A DNA stretch of 64,000 bases from Stratiolaelaps scimitus (taxonomy: Eukaryota; Arthropoda; Arachnida; Mesostigmata; Laelapidae), in assembly GCA_019614645.1 (NCBI GenBank), contig JABWDB010000004.1, forward strand, positions 11,284,001 to 11,348,000. The letters are read 5' to 3'. Shown one piece after another: positions 1 through 11,100 of this stretch. How positions within the stretch are numbered: the first letter of the stretch is position 1; each line of letters opens with the position of its first letter. The notes under the pieces were generated by a model, which had not been told where the DNA came from, searched no databases, and was given only the letters and a program-made list of their open reading frames with translations. A program made the translations under genes and the position numbers.

Positions 1-106
1 AGGGTTGGCTCGGCCTCGTCACAAGCGTTCTCGAGATGCCGTGATGCAGTACAACTGTTTTGCACGCAATCGATTTATATGCGACTCTGGGGCGGGGGTC
101 ACGGCG
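1..106 (+). other. ERR: Probable first 5' UTR exon of ERR (partial)
   Basis: Ends at a consensus donor, GGCG|GTAAGTG (GT at 107-108). No convincing TATA or initiator is visible, so the transcription start probably lies at or upstream of the window edge. Assignment to ERR is inferred from position and from the matching acceptor at 377. Confidence 0.4.
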
Positions 107-377
107 GTAAGTGAATGGGCAATTGCCCCCAGAGTGCTCGAGTAGGATAGTCGCGTATCGTTGTGAATTCGATCCAATCACGAGACAGCGTTGTCGCGGG
201 TACTGTTACAATGCTGTGTACACTCTGCTACATAGAATTAATTCGTGTATATGTGAAATCGTTGTGTTCGAATGGAACGCATTGTGTCGAGAGGCGACAT
301 TCGCGACCACACGCCTTGTTCGGCCTCACCTCGCCTAATTAACTGTGATCTTTTTTTCTCTGTTCTTTCGATTTCAG
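107..377 (+). other. ERR: Candidate 5' UTR intron, 271 bases
   Basis: Donor GTAAGTG at 107 and acceptor TTTTTTTCTCTGTTCTTTCG...TTTCAG ending at 377. The pyrimidine tract is excellent. The sequence between has no long reading frame with protein character. Confidence 0.5.
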
Positions 378-2024
378 GCTTCCCAATACCCATCCAGCGT
401 CTTCTCTTACAGTGTCGATGTCTTTCGTCTAGATTCTCGTGATTATCGTCTCAATTCAGCTGAGCACCGGTGATGCCAGAACCACAAGGAAAAGCACACT
501 CTCCAAAAAGTCCAAACCACTACGTGAATAAAACCTCGAAAGCCACGTCACACACATCATTAACGATCGTTGACAACGACGACGACGCCACCACCACCTC
601 CACCAACAACAATAACAACATTAGCATCAAAATCTACACATAAACTACCTGCTATCAATATCGCTAGAGGGGAGACTGTCGGAAACAAAATTCGTCCTAC
701 GATTGGCACCGGACAAGCAAAATCTGGACTACGTATTGACACAGCTATCTATTGAAGCCGTCACCTTCGCCAACCTGACCTATACGCACGCTATAGGACA
801 CGCTGCATAGGGACGCTGCATATAATTTCGTCGTGTACTCTAGAAAAAAGAAGACCCACCAATAACGGGATACCCTGCCACCCACTACCTTTGCTTAATC
901 ACAACCCAATAATAATAACAACACGATCAATTGCGATGCATGCTACGATATCATCGGGTGACTGGCCCCGGTGAATGAATGCAGTTGACGCAAGCGCCAC
1001 CAGCTGCAATTCCTAAGGAGACGTGTTGTTGTGAAGTGCTGGTCGCTTGTGCCACCGCCGCCGGCTCGAGGTCCTCGTTTAAGTCAAGGTTATACTGTTA
1101 TCGCTCAAGGTTCTCGTGCGACCGAATTCGTCGTTGCTGCGACCGCTGCCGTTGCCGGTGCCGCTATTCCAAGCGGCACCTCACTATCGTCAGAACGCCT
1201 TCGAAGGCGCGCAAGGAGGTAGACATCGCCGCTCACGCCTCTGCCGTGACATCGCACAATACGAAATCACAACAACAACAACAGCAAGAATACCCCGTCG
1301 AAACATCATCGCGGCTTTCGACCTCATTCTTCGGGACGTTCGACCGTTCCTGTCACTCCACTCCAACTGACGAGAACAACAACAGCAACAGCAGCAACAA
1401 CAACAACAACAATAACTAACGATAGCGACAACGGTGGTCCGGCAAACGGTGTTGCGAGTGAGAGAAAGAGAGATGGCTGTAGGAGAGCCAAGACCCTTGG
1501 CGATGTCATCGATGCGACTATCCAACGCAGCGGCGTTGTGAGGGCGTCCCGTCGGCCGGATCCCGTAGCAGGAACGGGATAGGGCCGTGGCGGGCCGTGG
1601 CGGACATAGCGTTGAATATCATTTTCGGTTCTCGACAATAGCAGAATAGCAGGAGCAATAAATAGCAAGGGCCTAAACAAACAAAACCCGTCGCCAAACA
1701 CCTGAAGAAATAGTGATCTCATCGACGCGAATCGGGTCAAATGGAATAGGAACAAACCGGGCGTATGTCAGTGTTTGAATTATAACGGATATGCGAAGTA
1801 ATTATCAGAACGTGAGAAAGTAAGTGACGTTGAAGGAGCTATCAAAATTGTAGCAGAGACAGCGAGACAGCGAGATACGATTACAAGAAATAGTAACCGA
1901 AAAACAAGTAACAACATACATTCAACCAAGATCCATCCACTCGGCGATCGTCAGCAGGCTACAACAGCAATAATAATAATAGTAATAACAACAGCAATAG
2001 GGAGCGTAGAAAGATCAGTGAATC
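378..2024 (+). other. ERR: Probable long 5' UTR of ERR with CAA/CAG repeats
   Basis: About 1.65 kb between the candidate UTR acceptor and the ERR start codon. It is rich in CAA, CAG and AAT triplets (for example 598-625, 1270-1290, 1374-1415 and 1970-1998) and has many upstream ATGs. No acceptor better than 377 was found before 2025. Long leaders with several upstream ORFs suggest translational control, but transcript extent is inferred. Confidence 0.45.
979..1419 (+). other. Upstream ORF in the ERR leader, 146 codons
   Basis: ATG at 979 (a second ATG in another frame at 975). The product is Cys/Arg-rich in the first half, then has a Gln run and ends in an Asn/Ser-rich tail encoded by CAA/AAC triplets. 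It ends about 600 bases before the ERR start. No family is recognised. The low-complexity composition suggests a regulatory upstream ORF or chance rather than a conserved protein. Confidence 0.25.
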
Positions 2025-2198
2025 ATGTTGCATCACATGATCAAGCGCGAGGACTCGAACTCGTCGATCGGGTCCTCCTCAACGCCTCCGCCCATGTTGT
2101 CAGCATATTCAGAAGCCGCAACCGCGCTGTACAACAATGTCGTCAAGAGGTCCATCTCGCCCAATCAGGAAGAGCATATGAGCTTCATCAGCGAATTC
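2025..2198 (+). CDS. ERR: ERR coding exon 1 (N-terminal A/B region)
   Basis: Encodes residues 1-58 and ends TTC|GTAAGT, phase 0. The start was chosen because an in-frame TGA lies at 2019-2021 and A sits at -3; Met5 is a possible second start. Residues 6-9 read IKRE, which fits the sumoylation consensus (hydrophobic-K-x-E). The rest is Ser/Pro-rich and probably disordered, as expected of a nuclear-receptor activation region. A GTG-initiated reading in another frame at 2018-2308 is a shadow. Confidence 0.85.
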
Positions 2199-5100
2199 GT
2201 AAGTTGACAAATATTGTTGGACCTTTACTTTGCTTGCTATTTTTGTATTTAGCAAAATTTGCAGTGTTTTGCCTCGAAGTGATGGCATTCTATTATTATG
2301 GTAAGTAGCGTTGTATTTGCTTCGTACAGCTAGTACTATGTCTGATGCTGGCTAATGAAGCTAGGTTTTCTCTACCAGTGGGCTATTTCGTGTGTAGCAC
2401 ATGCTGACTTTATGGACATCCTACCTAATATACACATGAAGAGAGGCACGAGGTAAATCCGATGAGTTATATATAGGAAACGAATAATATCACGCCGTCA
2501 CATATTTAGCAGAATTAGGCAGGGAAATGTTCTTACTTTTGTTACCCACAATTCGGTAGAATTGATCATTTTCGTTCACATTCTCCGAACTATTCCATGC
2601 GAACGGGATTGCTGTAAAATGTCGTCATCTAGATCGGCATACCGAAATAGCAATTAAAACGGCTATGTACGTCAGGTCCCAAGTGCCGCCATGCATTTGT
2701 TAGTCTATTACGTTGGGAACGTCGGAACGGGTGGCAATAGAGCGCGGCGCGAAAATGCTGATAAGCGCTCTGTGTACGCACTCCACGACTGGGACACGGC
2801 TGGGTCCTCGTCTCTGTCGGCGTCTACGTTGCACTAGCGTATCGTACTGAGAAGAGCCTCAGCCGCCTACAGGAGAGGGAACCCGGGGCGTACGGGACAA
2901 AGGCCTCAGCCTGGCCCCTGAGCCGGCCGCCCCCTTCGCCTCTGACTCCTGGCGGCTCGACGGATGAAGAGGTGGTGCCGGCGGAATACATTGTTGTGAC
3001 GAGCGGACGTGCCTCACAGCCACTAGACACGATCTCTCCATAATGTCTGCAAAGCCCGCGACAGGGTCGGCAATGCCTTCTCCTCTGGCGAAACCTTCTC
3101 GACCCATGTCGCCGTCTACCAGCACCTACCGCCTCGACCCCTCACTGAATCGACGACATTCTAGCATCGTCCGCGCGAGTTCGCCACGTCCCGATATTCG
3201 GTCGTCATGTGGCGCCAGCGATTGGGGTGGACTGAGGTGAGCTGCGCGCCACTGCAGGCTTGCGTTGCTCGATCGTGCGCGGGGGCGGCAGACTCAGAAA
3301 GAGAAAACGGTACTAGAAAGACAGCCAGCAATGTTGGCTATGAAGGAAAGGCACCGCATTTACGATACGAGCCCATATGCTGCTCGTAGAGCTTGCGCGT
3401 ACCCGTTCGAAGGGGAACTGTTTCAACGTTGGTAGGAAGGCAGGACGAGGCGGAGCTGCTGAAGCGACGATGGACGATGGGAACACGATGTAGGCAAATG
3501 AGCACACGCTTCAGCGTCCTTCGACCAACTCAATGGAGTATAGCGGAGCTAGCAGACCAAACCGCTCGTCAGCTCGGCCGACGGCTCACCGAACGAAGAA
3601 ATAGCTGACAGGGCGGAGTCCTCCGGCCTCAGCGGATTGTCCTGAGGCATGAGGTTGGGCAAGAAATGGGGAGGGAGCCAAAACGACGAAGACGAACACT
3701 ACTGATATTGTAGACGGCAGTGAGGAAGGGTGGAACGCATACCAGGATGGGCACGGCCAGACGTCATCGGCCGAGCAAACCGACGAAGAAGGCATGATAG
3801 AGGTGTGGAGAAGACGGCGCAAAGCGGGATGCGCTTTCGAGGTTGCCCCGTTCATGACCGAGACGGATGCCTACCACGGTAATGACATCAATGAGTGACG
3901 AACCGAAGGTAAAGACGACGCTGACGAGAATAGGGCCACAAAAGAACGACGACGAGAGGAACAGAACTTTTGAGTTGGTCATTGGCTGCTGCAGTGAGTA
4001 TCCGCATACGCCTATTATATACACCGTCAAATCAGCTTACTCTGTGCTTCCATTGTTTAGTCACAAACACAACCAAGGACATTTTGTATTTACCATGGAG
4101 CACTGTAGTTGAAAACTACATTGGGGGTTTTTGTCTATAGTACGCGGTCAATTCGCAAAGTTCAAGTAAGCAATGCACATGCCATACATCTAATTTTATC
4201 CTCGTTGTAATCCACCCTTGAAAAATGATCAAATTTTGATCTAATGTATGCAACTTCAAAAATGACATGGCTACATCAAGACATAACATTAAAATGTATT
4301 TCCTTTTCCCCGCTATGATACTTCGGGACTAGTATAAACAGCAGCTGATTTAGACTTCCAGAGTCTTAGTAATATCGGCAACCAGAGCGCTGTTCAAAAT
4401 GTCTCACGCTGGACAGACCACTATCCCCGGTTTTGCCATTTGACGGTGTGTCGTATCGACCTATAACTAAGGGAAGGGGCGGCTGACGCGAATCTCTCTC
4501 ATACATGTGCCTCCCATACGTTTAGAGATCGATCATCCATAAATCATCGACAAACATGCGGTGATTTACAGCTATAACAAGCACTCACTATTCACTCGTG
4601 TGCTTCTACTGATCGTCGCCTGGGGTTGTGTCAATTGCGTGGGAGCGTCAAATTCGAATTTTCACGTGATCAACATGGCGTTGAACATCCTTGGCTGACT
4701 GATCCTTTAGCGATTTCGGTTTTCTGGCTCAGGTCAAATGTTCATCATTCGCCATTCATTCTAAGGTGGATGTGTGTGAACGTTGGGGGCGTGCAGAGCG
4801 CAGGCGTATGACTGTGTGTAAGAGGCGGCGGTTGATGGTGGCAATGAGCCTATCCATACCTTTTACCCCCAGTCTCCCCTGTGATCCGATTCGGCTATTT
4901 GTGACCACTGACTGATATTTGATTCAGACCCGGCTGAATAGAAGGGAAAGGCGGGACGGTGTCGGTCAGGGCAGCCGTTGAGTGCGATCCGATGAAATGG
5001 AAGCAGCTGAACGAATCCAACGACGGCTGTACTGGCAGGACAGCCCGTCCACGCCGCGTCTCTCAGCCCGCCAGCGTCGGCAGTGGTGATCAAAAAGGCG

Positions 5101-8100
5101 GAGGGCATGTGGAAGCCGGACGGCGTTCATGGGGCGGTGGAAGCTACTTTGCTCCGATGGAGTAGATGGAGAACATCGTCCCCACGAGAAAGCGAGAGTT
5201 GTACATCAAAATTAGATCATAGCCGTTCCATCCGCTGACCCGGCGGCCACAGCACCGAGAGTACAGCACTCAATGTTTTACAAGATCATGCGTCTGCCCA
5301 ACCCCTCCTCAGCCAAGCGCCACTGGCCCACTGCATCTGTTCTGGCTGTCCATCTCTTGCCGCTTTTCTGCCTACTTCTCGAGCAGGGAAAGCGATTTTC
5401 CTAGACGAACTAGACGGAATGCAAGCTAGGGGGAGCGGGTCTTGGAGCCACTTCAGAACTTGACTTCGAACTTCGTAGCAGCCGCAGTGGCAACCGCAGG
5501 GATACAGGTTCGGCAACAACCGAGTCCCTGACCATGAAAAAAAAGCATCTCCCATTGATTCAATCCAACGCAAGCAAGTTATATACGCTCGAGTTTTCCG
5601 TTGTCGTCACACGCTATACACCTTGGCCGTAGCCTACCTTGTACTACCTAGTAACACCAGCAGGGTGGGAACCTCTCAGCTCTCCTTGACAGGTTGACTC
5701 TGCGTGCTTATGAGAGCTCTTTGTGGTGGCCAATGTCGCGGCGGATCGATATGCATTGAGTCGATATCCTGCCATATATGTATATATACCATATAATTTA
5801 TTTTTCTATCGAGCAGACTAACTTGCTAATGGTCTTTGTAGATTGCTAGCCACGTTAGGTAGGCCGTGTCCTAACGAATCTACGAAATTACACACTGCTG
5901 CACTATGTAGACACCACCCATGTGTGAGACACCAAATATCAGCGTTGGGGCCGCCTACGAGAGGTGCAGGTCCAATCTCTTCCAGCCGTTTCAATTTCCT
6001 CAGGGAGAGCCTAGTCAAAATACCCAGTTGTACTCCCGACAGCGACACACAGAGCGCTGTCGGCATCTTGAGACTCTAGCTATTGTAGATGTAGTACATT
6101 GTAGCTCAATGGTGTAGATTTAGGCTGGTGGGAGATTGTATGCCTCCCTCCCCCCGCGGGTCGCCCGATGTCGATATTAAACACACCATTGTATTCGAAG
6201 CATTGAGTTATATCCTTGGCGAGTCACGCGACAGCCGATGCTGCGCAGGTTATGTAGATCGGACGTCTATAAAGACGTGTATAAAGAATAGTTGTGGCTA
6301 TCTAGATATCGAGCGACTAGGCAAACAGGGAGACGATCATACGAGCCAAGTGTTCATGGCTAGCCATTCGTGTTGGAGCTTAGATCACCCTGTGGTTAGA
6401 TACAGTGCTGGATGGCTTAAAGCGTCGCCCTCTCAACGCACCCTATAAGCACACGCTAACGGAAAGCGTCTTCGAAGGTGGAATCATTATGGAGGATCAT
6501 ACTGGTGTATCTTGGCTGAATTCTGACTCAGTGCATAGCTTCGACGTATGGATGTGGCAATGTGACACGAATCAGCTTGTTTAAAAAGAAACTCTGCGTC
6601 ACTGTCCGGAGCGCTCTTAACGAACTGTGTTCATTTCAATACGTTTTTATAGGCCATATGAGTTGATCAGCAAGTATTTTTTCGTTAACTTATTGGCAAG
6701 TAACTGAAAGAGTGGCATTACCACCTTATGATTGACTCTTCTACTTCAAGTGTTTAGATGTTAAGGTGAAATCCCCTTAATGTGCAATAGATCTACATAT
6801 TCAACTTCGTATCATATAACTATACAGATTAGTGATATACATGGTTATCTAGTAATACATACATACGTACGTATACTTCATCATGACATGTTCGCCCTTT
6901 ATTACGCACTAGTCGCACTCGCACACCGTTGTGTTACAGTGTGAATTTGAATTTCAGAGTTGCTTCTGCCTAGAAGTGTTCATTTCTGGCGAGCGGGCGA
7001 GTCAGCGGGCTGGCTGACTAGCTCGCAGGCGGAGATGCACTCGTCGTCACGTATTTAAGTCGTTTGCACCCGAGCTTCGGGGGTAGTCCCGCTCACCAAG
7101 GGACTATTAATCGAAGCCCGTTTGTCCTGAAGATTAGGCGGTGGCGGTGGTGGGCGGGGGATTATTGGCCGAGAAAGGTTATTAAAAGCCAGAGGGAAGG
7201 AATCAACCGGACGGTGATGAGCCTGAGGATAATCAGGGGTGTGGTCTTCATGCGTCGCTGCGTCAGACGACAGACACCGCTATACTACTGATGAGACGGT
7301 AGGAAAAGTGCCCTCCTGCCGTACCATCGATTGAACTCCTATCGGGTTAACGCCTAGCGCTTCACCTAGCTTTTCCTCTAGTTCAGGCCTCTCTCTCGCC
7401 TTCTCTATGTCTCAGCTAGCAAGGCATAAGCTGAAGGCGCCAAATTGTTCAGCCTTTTAGCTTCGCTGTTGGCTCGCTGTTGGAGGGCAGTTTGCCTATC
7501 TGCCCGGACTCGCCCTGACCGGCCGTCAATTTTCCCTTTTTTTTCGCGATTATTCAGTGCCTACACGGCATGCGTCGGATGTGATGTCGACCCACTGAAT
7601 AGAAGATCACACGCACACACCCACTCTCTTCTATTTATGAGGAGACGTAGCGGAAGCAATTCTCCTTCCGGATAAGAAGCCTCCTACATGGCCCCCGCCC
7701 ACAGGAGCCAATGAGACACAGTCTTCATCGAGACATCACACATGCAAACGTACGTATTCATGAACACTGTACATTATCAGAGGCACGACCAAATTTGCCA
7801 TCCGCTCGCTCTTTCTCTCCCCCTTCGCCTCAGAGGAGAAGCGAACCAAAAAGTGCTCAGGCGTTCTCCGTTCTCCATTCTCTGTTCGTTCGCAGTTACG
7901 CAGTGGTGTTGGCGGTGGTGGTGGCCATTCAGCATTTGAATGTCTTTCTTCTGGCCATCGCTGACTTCGTGCCGACTGACGATTGCGAGGGATGTGATGT
8001 GCCGAGCAGCGGTGAAAGGGATTCCCACTTGCGGACGGGAAACAGATGTCTGTATGTTGATGTATCTCCTTCCACGTGGTGGTCTCCGCTAGGGTTAGAG

Positions 8101-11100
8101 AGGAACCCTACGTGTATCGAACAGGGGACAGACATAACGCGGTAGCAGCCTCTCGTGCTGGTCGGGCGGGAGAATCCGTTGATTCTCTGGCCGCGCGTTC
8201 GCCCATCTGTTTATATCTGTCTGTGTGTGTTTCTGTTTTGTCTGTGGATGCCAGGGGCGCCTTTTCCAAATAAGTGACCGACTTTCGCCGATTTCAGACC
8301 AGCGTGAGTCGGTCTAGTCGACCGTCGTTCCATTGACACACAGCCAAGGCGAGTTCCTCTCTCATAGCCGCTTCACGGCTACGACAGGGAGGTCCACTGC
8401 GTTTTCGTTCTGATCGTGCGGATAAGAGAGATCGATCGAGGGCATCGTGCACGTCCCTCGTTGTCTCAGTTCTCTCAACCTTTCCCCAGCTGATTCCGTG
8501 GCTGGCTGGCTGGCTGGCTGCGTATCTAAGGCACATTCCTGTCCCGTTGGCCCCTGTCCACAGCAGCAAAAAGAATACGCTTCGTTCATATTCCTGTGCG
8601 CACTTTTCGACTCCGGCATTGGCTCGTGGCAGGCTTTCGTTGGTTCATATCATACATTGTCGTCGTATGTATGGTTTGGGCGGGCGCGATCGTGCGGGTC
8701 CACCAGCGCCCGCAATAGGCTCCGCCCGTCAAGTGTTATCAGCAATGAGTCCACAGCTTCCGGTTTTTGGCTGGACCACCTCTGTAGGGAGCATCGAATG
8801 GGCACACGTGGAGACAGCAGGAGTGGCAAAGTGGGCTATTGCTGTGGGGAGCGTGGGTCAGCCATCTCGTTCGATGAACCGGATGGGGGCGAATCGCTGC
8901 AGAGGTACCTATAAGGGCAATGTTAGGACGTGCAAAGGTTCGAGGGGAAGGGCAGCGACCAGGGCGAATGTAGCAGTGAAGGCCAAACCTTGAGGAAAGA
9001 AAAGGCTACTTCGCCTACGTATCATGGGCCACCGCCGTTGGAGAGGCGGACAGGCGGCGAAGCAGCTCGTTCCCTTTTTCTTTGATTTCCCTCTGTCGTT
9101 TATTTCTGTCTCTCGGTAGGTTAGGTTAGTCCCACTGTGCGGCGAAGTATGCTCTCATCAAATGTACCTCACACATATTGTGGTTGTGTCTGGGTAGGGG
9201 CTTTTTTCAATCAATGACTCTGGGTGCAGCAGATCACCAGGAGCATTGGAACTGGTACCGTCGTTCGCTGTGCGTTCCAGAGGACTCCTCCAGCTGCGTG
9301 ATGGACTATCTCATAATTGTATTGTCGCTTCATTTGTAAAGTATGTCTTTCGTAGTCCACTAGAAATCAAAGAAATGGAAAAAATATTTCGACTAAATTT
9401 GAGCGTGCTTATTGGGGCTCGAACAGAGGATAGGTCGGTAAACGTTCGTGGCAATCGACTGAGAGGACCCTGTCTGTAATATTTTCCTGCAAGTCTCTCG
9501 TAATCAACCTGTTTCACTCCATGTCATTTCATTCTACGCCACTTTAATGCAGCCACAATTTCTGCTGCGAATGGGGCCTCGTATCGTGAACCTCGTATCC
9601 AAGTTAAACAATAATCACAACGTTAATCCATAACGACACCACCACAGGCACTGCGATGATCAAATTCAAACGGCCGAAATGAAATTGACTAACGATTCGA
9701 ACATGAACTAAAAAAATTAAGGCCCCACGGCAACATTTATGGCTAGACACCAGATACACCAGAAAACGTATGCATACAGAGCGGGACCTTCGCGTGTTCT
9801 GACGGTAGACTTGCCACCCTCCGTCAGCACACAGTAAGTAAACCACTCTGCCTCTTCGTCGGAAGGGTTGTCCCGTTACCACCGACACTTTTATTTCGGG
9901 CGGTTTCTTAGGCATACGCCTTTTTGCGTTCAAGTTCGCTATCATCGTGTTACTCTGCAGACCATATACGGCATCGATGGATCCCTTTGGCACAATGCTT
10001 AGTCTACGGCGGCTGCTGCTACTGCTGCTATTATATTATATTACTGTCACTAGTGCAAACGCTTCGGGTGTACCGTGCCATTCGGGTGTTGCCTCGCTGA
10101 TTGCCTCGGGCGGTTTTGGCTGATTGAGTCTCGAACTGGCGTAGGTGGTGGCCGACAGCCATTGGAGAGAACGCGCTCAGCTGGCACAGGCCGCTGCAGT
10201 GCCGGCAGAAAGGCCAGTACACTTTGCCAGCAGCGGCAGCAACAGAAACTATCCACCGAATTGGTCCGAACCAGTCGGTCCCTGAACGCACTCAGCAGAG
10301 CAGTCCATACGCATCGTGGAGGTCGTCTGTCCTCTCTTATGGTCTCTTCCTATGGGGGTGCTCGGAGCCCGTCGCGGCCTTGGTCCCTGAGACGGGACGC
10401 CGTTTACCCCTCATCGACTGCACACTTCCCGTCGAGGGGAGATGGCTATGAGGGCCTTCAGGGGCTCGGTACGCGTCGTGTCCATTCGCGCTCGCGCTCT
10501 CGACTTCGCTAGTTGAATAGTCATTTCTTCCGAGTCCACGACTGCTGCTGCTGCTGCTATTGCTTTGGGCTGCCGCGACGGCGATGTTCAAGACAGACTG
10601 ACTCCGCTCAGTCACTGTGTCTGTCTGCTACTCTGTGGCATTGATTCTAATTAACATAGGGTGATTGGCCGCTGGCTTCCACCGATGGCCGATAGCCAGC
10701 CCAACAGAGGGAGCTCTCAAGTCTCTGTACCAGTGAGACTCCCCTCATACTGCGGCCTCCCCGCGCTTGGCGGGGAGGCTGAGACGTAAGGGAAACCGGT
10801 ATAGGACCCGAAAAGGAAATCCCCGCGTTTTTTGAATCATTCAGCCAAAGAAGTGGAGGTTTCTAGCCGTTACCGCTTCTGTTGCTCTCGCTTATGAAAT
10901 CGGAATGACTTTTAACTATAGCCCAGCTCATCGTTACGAAACTGGGTCAGGCTGTCTTTGTAGAGTGATACAGAGCCGCGTTTAGAGCCGGGATTTACAA
11001 TGATGAGCTGGCGGCCTGACGTAGAAGAACGTATAAGGAATTATTTCGAGTTGTCCGATGTTGGTGGAAGCAATATGATGGTATGGACGAACGTTTGTAA

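Noticed and set aside
570..755. ORF beginning with Thr and Pro runs
   Set aside because: Produced by CAC/ACC triplet tracts in the leader; no protein character beyond the repeats.
2018..2308. 96-codon ORF overlapping ERR exon 1
   Set aside because: Opens at GTG in a different frame from the receptor and runs into intron 1; a shadow of the real exon.
9117..9129. TAGGTTAGGTTAG, similar to the arthropod telomere repeat TTAGG
   Set aside because: Only about two and a half units; too short to call an interstitial telomere repeat.
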